From positions 22,452,990 to 22,516,989 of the forward strand of contig OX411549.1 of NCBI GenBank assembly GCA_948146395.1: DNA of 64,000 nt. The letters run 5' to 3'. This DNA comes from Fragum whitleyi. Taxonomy: Eukaryota; Mollusca; Bivalvia; Cardiida; Cardiidae. Both the position numbers and the translations under genes were made by a program. Below the pieces are notes generated by a model. It saw nothing but the letters and a program-made list of their open reading frames with translations. It made no database searches and was not told where the DNA came from. Shown here piece after piece: positions 10,378 through 21,080 of this stretch (the first letter of the stretch is position 1; each line of letters opens with the position of its first letter).

Positions 10378-11002
10378 GTTGCAGGTTCAGATGGTCCCCC
10401 GGTCACTCGCGCGAGCCCAGGTCAGGCAGCACAGCAGAAAGGTATGCGGTTCGCGTTTGAAAAGACCAAAACAAGCCCAATTACTTCACTTTTGGGCCAC
10501 TTGGTACGCAGTTTTTCTACCCCTTAGGCTTGACCTATCGACCCGGAACTCTGGGCATTGCAGGTTGGGGTGGTCCCCTGGTCTGTCGCGCATACCTGGC
10601 CAAACGGGTCGACCTTGACCTTGACTGATCGACCCGAAACTCGGAGCGTTGCAGGTTCAGGTGGTCCCGTGGTCGCATGCGCGAGCCCAGGTCAGACCGC
10701 ACAGCAGAAGGGTATGCGGTTCGCGCTTGAAAAGACCAAAACAGGCCCAAAGGCCTTGACTGTTGGCAACTTGGTAGGCAGTTTTCTACCCCTTTGCCTT
10801 GACCCATCGACCCGAAACTCGGAGTGTTGCAGGTTCGGGTGGTCCCCTGGTCATTCGCGCGAGCCCAGGTCAGATCGCTCAGCCCAAGGGTACGCGGTTC
10901 ACTGCTGAAAAACCCTAACATACCCAAAGGCCTTGACTGTTGGCAACTTGGTAGGCAGTTTTCTACCCCTTTGCCTTGACCCATCGACCCGAAACTCGGA
11001 GC
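10378..11002 (+). repeat. HOR unit with 55-bp deletion in B (type alpha, 625 bp)
   Basis: B is only 91 bp (10557-10647). The sequence jumps from CTGTCGCGC directly to ATACCTGGCC at 10591/10592, omitting the 55 bp that normally hold the GCCAAT/ATTGGC dyad. A 2-bp GC microhomology flanks the deleted piece. D carries the linked marker TCATTCGCGCG in place of TCACTCGCGCG. The same pair of markers recurs in the units at 13037 and 13662, so these are duplicates of one event. Confidence 0.95.
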
Positions 11003-11676
11003 GTTGCAGGTTCAGATGGTCCCCCGGTCACTCGCGCGAGCCCAGGTCAGGCAGCACAGCAGAAAGGTATGCGGTTCGCGTTTGAAAAGACCAAAACAAG
11101 CCCAATTACTTCACTTTTGGGCCACTTGGTACGCAGTTTTTCTACCCCTTAGGCTTGACCTATCGACCCGGAACTCTGGGCATTGCAGGTTGGGGTGGTC
11201 CCCTGGTCTGTCGCGCGAGCCCAGACCAGACCGCACGCCCGGAGCCAATGCTCTATGCCGCCCAAATTGGCATACCTGGCCAAACGGGTCGACCTTGACT
11301 GATCGACCCGAAACTCGGAGCGTTGCAGGTTCAGGTGGTCCCGTGGTCGCATGCGCGAGCCCAGGTCAGACCGCACAGCAGAAGGGTATGCGGTTCGCGC
11401 TTGAAAAGACCAAAACAGGCCCAAAGGCCTTGACTGTTGGCAACTTGGTAGGCAGTTTTCTACCCCTTTGCCTTGACCCATCGACCCGAAACTCGGAGTG
11501 TTGCAGGTTCGGGTGGTCCCCTGGTCACTCGCGCGAGCCCAGGTCAGATCGCTCAGCCCAAGGGTACGCGGTTCACTGCTGAAAAACCCTAACATACCCA
11601 AAGGCCTTGACTGTTGGCAACTTGGTAGGCAGTTTTCTACCCCTTTGCCTTGACCCATCGACCCGAAACTCGGAGC
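11003..11676 (+). repeat. HOR unit with 6-bp deletion in B (type beta, 674 bp)
   Basis: The tandem hexamer in B is reduced from GACCTTGACCTTGAC to GACCTTGAC (about 11291), a loss of one 6-bp repeat consistent with replication slippage. The rest is standard. The only other beta unit is at 14287, again directly after an alpha unit. Confidence 0.94.
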
Positions 11677-12356
11677 GTTGCAGGTTCAGATGGTCCCCCG
11701 GTCACTCGCGAGAGCCCAGGTCAGGCAGCACAGCAGAAAGGTATGCGGTTCGCGTTTGAAAAGACCAAAACAAGCCCAATTACTTCACTTTTGGGCCACT
11801 TGGTACGCAGTTTTTCTACCCCTTAGGCTTGACCTATCGACCCGGAACTCTGGGCATTGCAGGTTGGGGTGGTCCCCTGGTCTGTCGCACGAGCCCAGAC
11901 CAGACCGCAAGCCTGGAGCCAATGCTCTATGCCGCCCAAATTGGCATACCTGGCCAAACGGGTCGACCTTGACCTTGACTGATCGACCCGAAACTCGGAG
12001 CGTTGCAGGTTCAGGTGGTCCCGTGGTCGCATGCGCGAGCCCAGGTCAGACCGCACAGCAGAAGGGTATGCGGTTCCCGCTTGAAAAGACCAAAACAGGC
12101 CCAAAGGCCTTGACTGTTGGCAACTTGGTAGGCAGTTTTCTACCCCTTTGCCTTGACCCATCGACCCGAAACTCGGAGTGTTGCAGGTTCGGGTGGTCCC
12201 CTGGTCACTCGCGCGAGCCCAGGTCAGATCGCTCAGCCCAAGGGTACGCGGTTCACTGCTGTAAAACCCTAACATACCCAAAGGCCTTGACTGTTGGCAA
12301 CTTGGTAGGCAGTTTTCTACCCCTTTGCCTTGACCCAACGACCCGAAACTCGGAGC
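11677..12356 (+). repeat. HOR unit of marker type gamma (680 bp)
   Basis: This unit carries a linked set of variants: TCGCACGAGCC, CCGCAAGCCTGG in B, GGTTCCCGCTTG in C, GCTGTAAAACC in D and CCCAACGACC at the end of D. The change in D destroys the usual TGA, so the plus-strand open frame runs on into the next unit. The same set occurs at 14961 and 17001, and its C-D half at 19041. Confidence 0.94.
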
Positions 12357-13036
12357 GTTGCAGGTTCAGATGGTCCCCCGGTCACTCGCGCGAGCCCAGG
12401 TCAGGCAGCACAGCAGAAAGGTATGCGGTTCGCGTTTGAAAAGACCAAAACAAGCCCAATTACTTCACTTTTGGGCCACTTGGTACGCAGTTTTTCTACC
12501 CCTTAGGCTTGACCTATCGACCCGGAACTCTGGGCATTGCAGGTTGGGGTGGTCCCCTGGTCTGTCGCGCGAGCCCAGACCAGACCGCACGCCCGGAGCC
12601 AATGCTCTATGCCGCCCAAATTGGCATACCTGGCCAAACGGGTCGACCTTGACCTTGACTGATCGACCCGAAACTCGGAGCGTTGCAGGTTCAGGTGGTC
12701 CCGTGGTCGCATGCGCGAGCCCAGGTCAGACCGCACAGCAGAAGGGTATGCGGTTCGCGCTTGAAAAGACCAAAACAGGCCCAAAGGCCTTGACTGTTGG
12801 CAACTTGGTAGGCAGTTTTCTACCCCTTTGCCTTGACCCATCGACCCGAAACTCGGAGTGTTGCAGGTTCGGGTGGTCCCCTGGTCACTCGCGCGAGCCC
12901 AGGTCAGATCGCTCAGCCCAAGGGTACGCGGTTCACTGCTGAAAAACCCTAACATACCCAAAGGCCTTGACTGTTGGCAACTTGGTAGGCAGTTTTCTAC
13001 CCCTTTGCCTTGACCCATCGACCCGAAACTCGCAGC
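12357..13036 (+). repeat. Regular HOR unit between two deletion-bearing blocks
   Basis: This is a standard 680-bp A-B-C-D unit. Its D ends CTCGCAGC instead of CTCGGAGC at about 13033. It separates the first alpha-beta-gamma block from the second cluster of alpha units. Confidence 0.94.
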
Positions 13037-14286
13037 GTTGCAGGTTCAGATGGTCCCCCGGTCACTCGCGCGAGCCCAGGTCAGGCAGCACAGCAGAAAG
13101 GTATGCGGTTCGCGTTTGAAAAGACCAAAACAAGCCCAATTACTTCACTTTTGGGCCACTTGGTACGCAGTTTTTCTACCCCTTAGGCTTGACCTATCGA
13201 CCCGGAACTCTGGGCATTGCAGGTTGGGGTGGTCCCCTGGTCTGTCGCGCATACCTGGCCAAACGGGTCGACCTTGACCTTGACTGATCGACCCGAAACT
13301 CGGAGCGTTGCAGGTTCAGGTGGTCCCGTGGTCGCATGCGCGAGCCCAGGTCAGACCGCACAGCAGAAGGGTATGCGGTTCGCGCTTGAAAAGACCAAAA
13401 CAGGCCCAAAGGCCTTGACTGTTGGCAACTTGGTAGGCAGTTTTCTACCCCTTTGCCTTGACCCATCCACCCGAAACTCGGAGTGTTGCAGGTTCGGGTG
13501 GTCCCCTGGTCATTCGCGCGAGCCCAGGTCAGATCGCTCAGCCCAAGGGTACGCGGTTCACTGCTGAAAAACCCTAACATACCCAAAGGCCTTGACTGTT
13601 GGCAACTTGGTAGGCAGTTTTCTACCCCTTTGCCTTGACCCATCGACCCGAAACTCGGAGCGTTGCAGGTTCAGATGGTCCCCCGGTCACTCGCGCGAGC
13701 CCAGGTCAGGCAGCACAGCAGAAAGGTATGCGGTTCGCGTTTGAAAAGACCAAAACAAGCCCAATTACTTCACTTTTGGGCCACTTGGTACGCAGTTTTT
13801 CTACCCCTTAGGCTTGACCTATCGACCCGGAACTCTGGGCATTGCAGGTTGGGGTGGTCCCCTGGTCTGTCGCGCATACCTGGCCAAACGGGTCGACCTT
13901 GACCTTGACTGATCGACCCGAAACTCGGAGCGTTGCAGGTTCAGGTGGTCCCGTGGTCGCATGCGCGAGCCCAGGTCAGACCGCACAGCAGAAGGGTATG
14001 CGGTTCGCGCTTGAAAAGACCAAAACAGGCCCAAAGGCCTTGACTGTTGGCAACTTGGTAGGCAGTTTTCTACCCCTTTGCCTTGACCCATCGACCCGAA
14101 ACTCGGAGTGTTGCAGGTTCGGGTGGTCCCCTGGTCATTCGCGCGAGCCCAGGTCAGATCGCTCAGCCCAAGGGTACGCGGTTCACTGCTGAAAAACCCT
14201 AACATACCCAAAGGCCTTGACTGTTGGCAACTTGGTAGGCAGTTTTCTACCCCTTTGCCTTGACCCATCGACCCGAAACTCGGAGC
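13037..14286 (+). repeat. Two consecutive alpha units (2 x 625 bp)
   Basis: Units 13037-13661 and 13662-14286 both have the 91-bp B (13216-13306 and 13841-13931) with the same deletion junction as the unit at 10378, and both have TCATTCGCGCG in D. The first has the private change CCATCCACCC in C. The tandem pair shows that the deleted unit has itself been amplified. Confidence 0.95.
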
Positions 14287-14960
14287 GTTGCAGGTTCAGA
14301 TGGTCCCCCGGTCACTCGCGCGAGCCCAGGTCAGGCAGCACAGCAGAAAGGTATGCGGTTCGCGTTTGAAAAGACCAAAACAAGCCCAATTACTTCACTT
14401 TTGGGCCACTTGGTACGCAGTTTTTCTACCCCTTAGGCTTGACCTATCGACCCGGAACTCTGGGCATTGCAGGTTGGGGTGGTCCCCTGGTCTGTCGCGC
14501 GAGCCCAGACCAGACCGCACGCCCGGAGCCAATGCTCTATGCCGCCCAAATTGGCATACCTGGCCAAACGGGTCGACCTTGACTGATCGACCCGAAACTC
14601 GGAGCGTTGCAGGTTCAGGTGGTCCCGTGGTCGCATGCGCGAGCCCAGGTCAGACCGCACAGCAGAAGGGTATGCGGTTCGCGCTTGAAAAGACCAAAAC
14701 AGGCCCAAAGGCCTTGACTGTTGGCAACTTGGTAGGCAGTTTTCTACCCCTTTGCCTTGACCCATCGACCCGAAACTCGGAGTGTTGCAGGTTCGGGTGG
14801 TCCCCTGGTCACTCGCGCGAGCCCAGGTCAGATCGCTCAGCCCAAGGGTACGCGGTTCACTGCTGAAAAACCCTAACATACCCAAAGGCCTTGACTGTTG
14901 GCAACTTGGTAGGCAGTTTTCTACCCCTTTGCCTTGACCCATCGACCCGAAACTCGGAGC
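14287..14960 (+). repeat. Second beta unit (674 bp)
   Basis: It has the same 6-bp loss in the B hexamer as the unit at 11003, exactly 3,284 bp further on, as expected for a copied alpha-beta-gamma block. Confidence 0.94.
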
Positions 14961-17000
14961 GTTGCAGGTTCAGATGGTCCCCCGGTCACTCGCGCGAGCC
15001 CAGGTCAGGCAGCACAGCAGAAAGGTATGCGGTTCGCGTTTGAAAAGACCAAAACAAGCCCAATTACTTCACTTTTGGGCCACTTGGTACGCAGTTTTTC
15101 TACCCCTTAGGCTTGACCTATCGACCCGGAACTCTGGGCATTGCAGGTTGGGGTGGTCCCCTGGTCTGTCGCACGAGCCCAGACCAGACCGCAAGCCTGG
15201 AGCCAATGCTCTATGCCGCCCAAATTGGCATACCTGGCCAAACGGGTCGACCTTGACCTTGACTGATCGACCCGAAACTCGGAGCGTTGCAGGTTCAGGT
15301 GGTCCCGTGGTCGCATGCGCGAGCCCAGGTCAGACCGCACAGCAGAAGGGTATGCGGTTCCCGCTTGAAAAGACCAAAACAGGCCCAAAGGCCTTGACTG
15401 TTGGCAACTTGGTAGGCAGTTTTCTACCCCTTTGCCTTGACCCATCGACCCGAAACTCGGAGTGTTGCAGGTTCGGGTGGTCCCCTGGTCACTCGCGCGA
15501 GCCCAGGTCAGATCGCTCAGCCCAAGGGTACGCGGTTCACTGCTGTAAAACCCTAACATACCCAAAGGCCTTGACTGTTGGCAACTTGGTAGGCAGTTTT
15601 CTACCCCTTTGCCTTGACCCAACGACCCGAAACTCGGAGCGTTGCAGGTTCAGATGGTCCCCCGGTCACTCGCGCGAGCCCAGGTCAGGCAGCACAGCAG
15701 AAAGGTATGCGGTTCGCGTTTGAAAAGACCAAAACAAGCCCAATTACTTCACTTTTGGGCCACTTGGTACGCAGTTTTTCTACCCCTTAGGCTTGACCTA
15801 TCGACCCGGAACTCTGGGCATTGCAGGTTGGGGTGGTCCCCTGGTCTGTCGCGCGAGCCCAGACCAGACCGCACGCCCGGAGCCAATGCTCTATGCCGCC
15901 CAAATTGGCATACCTGGCCAAACGGGTCGACCTTGACCTTGACTGATCGACCCGAAACTCGGAGTGTTGCAGGTTCAGGTGGTCCCGTGGTCGCATGCGC
16001 GAGCCCAGGTCAGACCGCACAGCAGAAGGGTATGCGGTTCGCGCTTGAAAAGACCAAAACAGGCCCAAAGGCCTTGACTGTTGGCAACTTGGTAGGCAGT
16101 TTTCTACCCCTTTGCCTTGACCCATCGACCCGAAACTCGGAGTGTTGCAGGTTCGGGTGGTCCCCTGGTCACTCGCGCGAGCCCAGGTCAGATCGCTCAG
16201 CCCAAGGGTACGCGGTTCACTGCTGAAAAACCCTAACATACCCAAAGGCCTTGACTGTTGGCAACTTGGTAGGCAGTTTTCTACCCCTTTGCCTTGACCC
16301 ATCGACCCGAAACTCGGAGCGTTGCAGGTTCAGATGGTCCCCCGGTCACTCGCGCGAGCCCAGGTCAGGCAGCACAGCAGAAAGGTATGCGGTTCGCGTT
16401 TGAAAAGACCAAAACAAGCCCAATTACTTCACTTTTGGGCCACTTGGTACGCAGTTTTTCTACCCCTTAGGCTTGACCTATCGACCCGGAACTCTGGGCA
16501 TTGCAGGTTGGGGTGGTCCCCTGGTCTGTCGCGCGAGCCCAGACCAGACCGCACGCCCGGAGCCAATGCTCTATGCCGCCCAAATTGGCATACCTGGCCA
16601 AACGGGTCGACCTTGACCTTGACTGATCGACCCGAAACTCGGAGCGTTGCAGGTTCAGGTGGTCCCGTGGTCGCATGCGCGAGCCCAGGTCAGACCGCAC
16701 AGCAGAAGGGTATGCGGTTCGCGCTTGAAAAGACCAAAACAGGCCCAAAGGCCTTGACTGTTGGCAACTTGGTAGGCAGTTTTCTACCCCTTTGCCTTGA
16801 CCCATCGACCCGAAACTCGGAGTGTTGCAGGTTCGGGTGGTCCCCTGGTCACTCGCGCGAGCCCAGGTCAGATCGCTCAGCCCAAGGGTACGCGGTTCAC
16901 TGCTGAAAAACCCTAACATACCCAAAGGCCTTGACTGTTGGCAACTTGGTAGGCAGTTTTCTACCCCTTTGCCTTGACCCATCGACCCGAAACTCGGAGC
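14961..17000 (+). repeat. First copy of a 2,040-bp three-unit super-repeat (gamma, delta, regular)
   Basis: It comprises unit 14961 (gamma marker set), unit 15641 (delta: B ends GGAGT before C, giving GTGTTGCAGGTTCAGG at about 15963) and unit 16321 (regular). The gamma unit here is also the third member of the copied alpha-beta-gamma block. Confidence 0.9.
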
Positions 17001-19040
17001 GTTGAAGGTTCAGATGGTCCCCCGGTCACTCGCGCGAGCCCAGGTCAGGCAGCACAGCAGAAAGGTATGCGGTTCGCGTTTGAAAAGACCAAAACAAGCC
17101 CAATTACTTCACTTTTGGGCCACTTGGTACGCAGTTTTTCTACCCCTTAGGCTTGACCTATCGACCCGGAACTCTGGGCATTGCAGGTTGGGGTGGTCCC
17201 CTGGTCTGTCGCACGAGCCCAGACCAGACCGCAAGCCTGGAGCCAATGCTCTATGCCGCCCAAATTGGCATACCTGGCCAAACGGGTCGACCTTGACCTT
17301 GACTGATCGACCCGAAACTCGGAGCGTTGCAGGTTCAGGTGGTCCCGTGGTCGCATGCGCGAGCCCAGGTCAGACCGCACAGCAGAAGGGTATGCGGTTC
17401 CCGCTTGAAAAGACCAAAACAGGCCCAAAGGCCTTGACTGTTGGCAACTTGGTAGGCAGTTTTCTACCCCTTTGCCTTGACCCATCGACCCGAAACTCGG
17501 AGTGTTGCAGGTTCGGGTGGTCCCCTGGTCACTCGCGCGAGCCCAGGTCAGATCGCTCAGCCCAAGGGTACGCGGTTCACTGCTGTAAAACCCTAACATA
17601 CCCAAAGGCCTTGACTGTTGGCAACTTGGTAGGCAGTTTTCTACCCCTTTGCCTTGACCCAACGACCCGAAACTCGGAGCGTTGCAGGTTCAGATGGTCC
17701 CCCGGTCACTCGCGCGAGCCCAGGTCAGGCAGCACAGCAGAAAGGTATGCGGTTCGCGTTTGAAAAGACCAAAACAAGCCCAATTACTTCACTTTTGGGC
17801 CACTTGGTACGCAGTTTTTCTACCCCTTAGGCTTGACCTATCGACCCGGAACTCTGGGCATTGCAGGTTGGGGTGGTCCCCTGGTCTGTCGCGCGAGCCC
17901 AGACCAGACCGCACGCCCGGAGCCAATGCTCTATGCCGCCCAAATTGGCATACCTGGCCAAACGGGTCGACCTTGACCTTGACTGATCGACCCGAAACTC
18001 GGAGTGTTGCAGGTTCAGGTGGTCCCGTGGTCGCATGCGCGAGCCCAGGTCAGACCGCACAGCAGAAGGGTATGCGGTTCGCGCTTGAAAAGACCAAAAC
18101 AGGCCCAAAGGCCTTGACTGTTGGCAACTTGGTAGGCAGTTTTCTACCCCTTTGCCTTGACCCATCGACCCGAAACTCGGAGTGTTGCAGGTTCGGGTGG
18201 TCCCCTGGTCACTCGCGCGAGCCCAGGTCAGATCGCTCAGCCCAAGGGTACGCGGTTCACTGCTGAAAAACCCTAACATACCCAAAGGCCTTGACTGTTG
18301 GCAACTTGGTAGGCAGTTTTCTACCCCTTTGCCTTGACCCATCGACCCGAAACTCGGAGCGTTGCAGGTTCAGATGGTCCCCCGGTCACTCGCGCGAGCC
18401 CAGGTCAGGCAGCACAGCAGAAAGGTATGCGGTTTGCGTTTGAAAAGACCAAAACAAGCCCAATTACTTCACTTTTGGGCCACTTGGTACGCAGTTTTTC
18501 TACCCCTTAGGCTTGACCTATCGACCCGGAACTCTGGGCATTGCAGGTTGGGGTGGTCCCCTGGTCTGTCGCGCGAGCCCAGACCAGACTGCACGCCCGG
18601 AGCCAATGCTCTATGCCGCCCAAATTGGCATACCTGGCCAAACGGGTCGACCTTGACCTTGACTGATCGACCCGAAACTCGGAGCGTTGCAGGTTCAGGT
18701 GGTCCCATGGTCGCATGCGCGAGCTCAGGTCAGACCGCACAGCAGAAGGGTATGCGGTTCGCGCTTGAAAAGACCAAAACAGGCCCAAAGGCCTTGACTG
18801 TTGGCAACTTGGTAGGCAGTTTTCTACCCCTTTGCCTTGACCCATCGACCCGAAACTCGGAGTGTTGCAGGTTCGGGTGGTCCCCTGGTCACTCGCGCGA
18901 GCCCAGGTCAGATCGCTCAGCCCAAGGGTACGCGGTTCACTGCTGAAAAACCCTAACATACCCAAAGGCCTTGACTGTTGGCAACTTGGTAGGCAGTTTT
19001 CTACCCCTTTGCCTTGACCCATCGACCCGAAACTCGGAGC
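17001..19040 (+). repeat. Second copy of the 2,040-bp super-repeat (gamma, delta, epsilon)
   Basis: It comprises unit 17001 (gamma, with the private start GTTGAAGGTT), unit 17681 (delta, same GGAGT in B) and unit 18361 (epsilon: AGACTGCACGCC in B, CCCATGGTCGC in C, plus GGTTTGCG in A). The gamma and delta markers lie exactly 2,040 bp from those in the preceding copy. Confidence 0.9.
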
Positions 19041-21080
19041 GTTGAAGGTTCAGATGGTCCCCCGGTCACTCGCGCGAGCCCAGGTCAGGCAGCACAGCAG
19101 AAAGGTATGCGGTTCGCGTTTGAAAAGACCAAAACAAGCCCAATTACTTCACTTTTGGGCCATTTGGTACGCAGTTTTTCTACCCCTTAGGCTTGACCTA
19201 TCGACCCGGAACTCTGGGCATTGTAGGTTGGGGTGGTCCCCTGGTCTGTCGCGCGAGCCCAGACCAGACCGCACGCCCGGAGCCAATGCTCTATGCCGCC
19301 CAAATTGGCATACCTGGCCAAACGGGTCGACCTTGACCTTGACTGATCGACCCGAAACTCGGAGCGTTGCAGGTTCAGGTGGTCCTGTGGTCGCATGCGC
19401 GAGCCCAGGTCAGACCGCACAGCAGAAGGGTATGCGGTTCCCGCTTGAAAAGACCAAAACAGGCCCAAAGGCCTTGACTGTTGGCAACTTGGTAGGCAGT
19501 TTTCTACCCCTTTGCCTTGACCCATCGACCCGAAACTCGGAGTGTTGCAGGTTCGGGTGGTCCCCTGGTCACTCGCGCGAGCCCAGGTCAGATCGCTCAG
19601 CCCAAGGGTACGCGGTTCACTGCTGTAAAACCCTAACATACCCAAAGGCCTTGACTGTTGGCAACTTGGTAGGCAGTTTTCTACCCCTTTGCCTTGACCC
19701 AACGACCCGAAACTCGGAGCGTTGCAGGTTCAGATGGTCCCCCGGTCACTCGCGCGAGCCCAGGTCAGGCAGCACAGCAGAAAGGTATGCGGTTCGCGTT
19801 TGAAAAGACCAAAACAAGCCCAATTACTTCACTTGTGGGCCACTTGGTACGCAGTTTTTCTACCCCTTAGGCTTGACCTATCGACCCGGAACTCTGGGCA
19901 TTGCAGGTTGGGGTGGTCCCCTGGTCTGTCGCGCGAGCCCAGACCAGACCGCACGCCCGGAGCCAATGCTCTATGCCGCCCAAATTGGCATACCTGGCCA
20001 AACGGGTCGACCTTGACCTTGACTGATCGACCCGAAACTCGGAGCGTTGCAGGTTCAGGTGGTCCCGTGGTCGCATGCGCGAGCCCAGGTCAGACCGCAC
20101 AGCAGAAGGGTATGCGGTTCGCGCTTGAAAAGACCAAAACAGACCCAAAGGCCTTGACTGTTGGCAACTTGGTAGGCAGTTTTCTACCCCTTTGCCTTGA
20201 CCCATCGACCCGAAACTCGGAGTGTTGCAGGTTCGGGTGGTCCCCTGGTCACTCGCGCGAGCCCAGGTCAGATCGCTCAGCCCAAGGGTACGCGGTTCAC
20301 TGCTGAAAAACCCTAACATACCCAAAGGCCTTGACTGTTGGCAACTTGGTAGGCAGTTTTCTACCCCTTTGCCTTGACCCATCGACCCGAAACTCGGAGC
20401 GTTGCAGGTTCAGATGGTCCCCCGGTCACTCGCGTGAGCCCAGGTCAGGCAGCACAGCAGAAAGGTATGCGGTTCGCGTTTGAAAAGACCAAAACAAGCC
20501 CAATTACTTCACTTTTGGGCCACTTGGTACGCAGTTTTTCTACCCCTTAGGCTTGACCTATCGACCCGGAACTCTGGGCATTGCAGGTTGGGGTGGTCCC
20601 CTGGTCTGTCGCGCGAGCCCAGACCAGACTGCACGCCCGGAGCCAATGCTCTATGCCGCCCAAATTGGCATACCTGGCCAAACGGGTCGACCTTGACCTT
20701 GACTGATCGACCCGAAACTCGGAGCGTTGCAGGTTCAGGTGGTCCCATGGTCGCATGCGCGAGCCCAGGTCAGACCGCACAGCAGAAGGGTATGCGGTTC
20801 GCGCTTGAAAAGACCAAAACAGGCCCAAAGGCCTTGACTGTTGGCAACTTGGTAGGCAGTTTTCTACCCCTTTGCCTTGACCCATCGACCCCAAACTCGG
20901 AGTGTTGCAGGTTCGGGTGGTCCCCTGGTCACTCGCGCGAGCCCAGGTCAGATCGCTCAGCCCAAGGGTACGCGGTTCACTGCTGAAAAACCCTAACATA
21001 CCCAAAGGCCTTGACTGTTGGCAACTTGGTAGGCAGTTTTCTACCCCTTTGCCTTGACCCATCAACCCGAAACTCGGAGC
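19041..21080 (+). repeat. Third, partly converted copy of the 2,040-bp super-repeat
   Basis: Unit 19041 shares the rare start GTTGAAGGTT with the unit at 17001 and keeps the gamma markers in C and D, but its B is of normal type, so it is a recombinant. Unit 19721 lacks the delta marker. Unit 20401 shares the epsilon markers AGACTGCACG and CCCATGG with unit 18361 at a distance of 2,040 bp. Unit 20401 also introduces GACCCCAAACTCGG and CATCAACCCG, both shared with the next unit at 21081. Confidence 0.88.

Noticed and set aside
11678..12439. Longer 253-codon frames in the gamma units and at 58655-59416
   Set aside because: They exist only because a one-base change in D (CTGTAAAA or CTTAAAAA) removes the usual TGA, letting the frame run into the next unit. 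There is no sign of selection for a longer protein.
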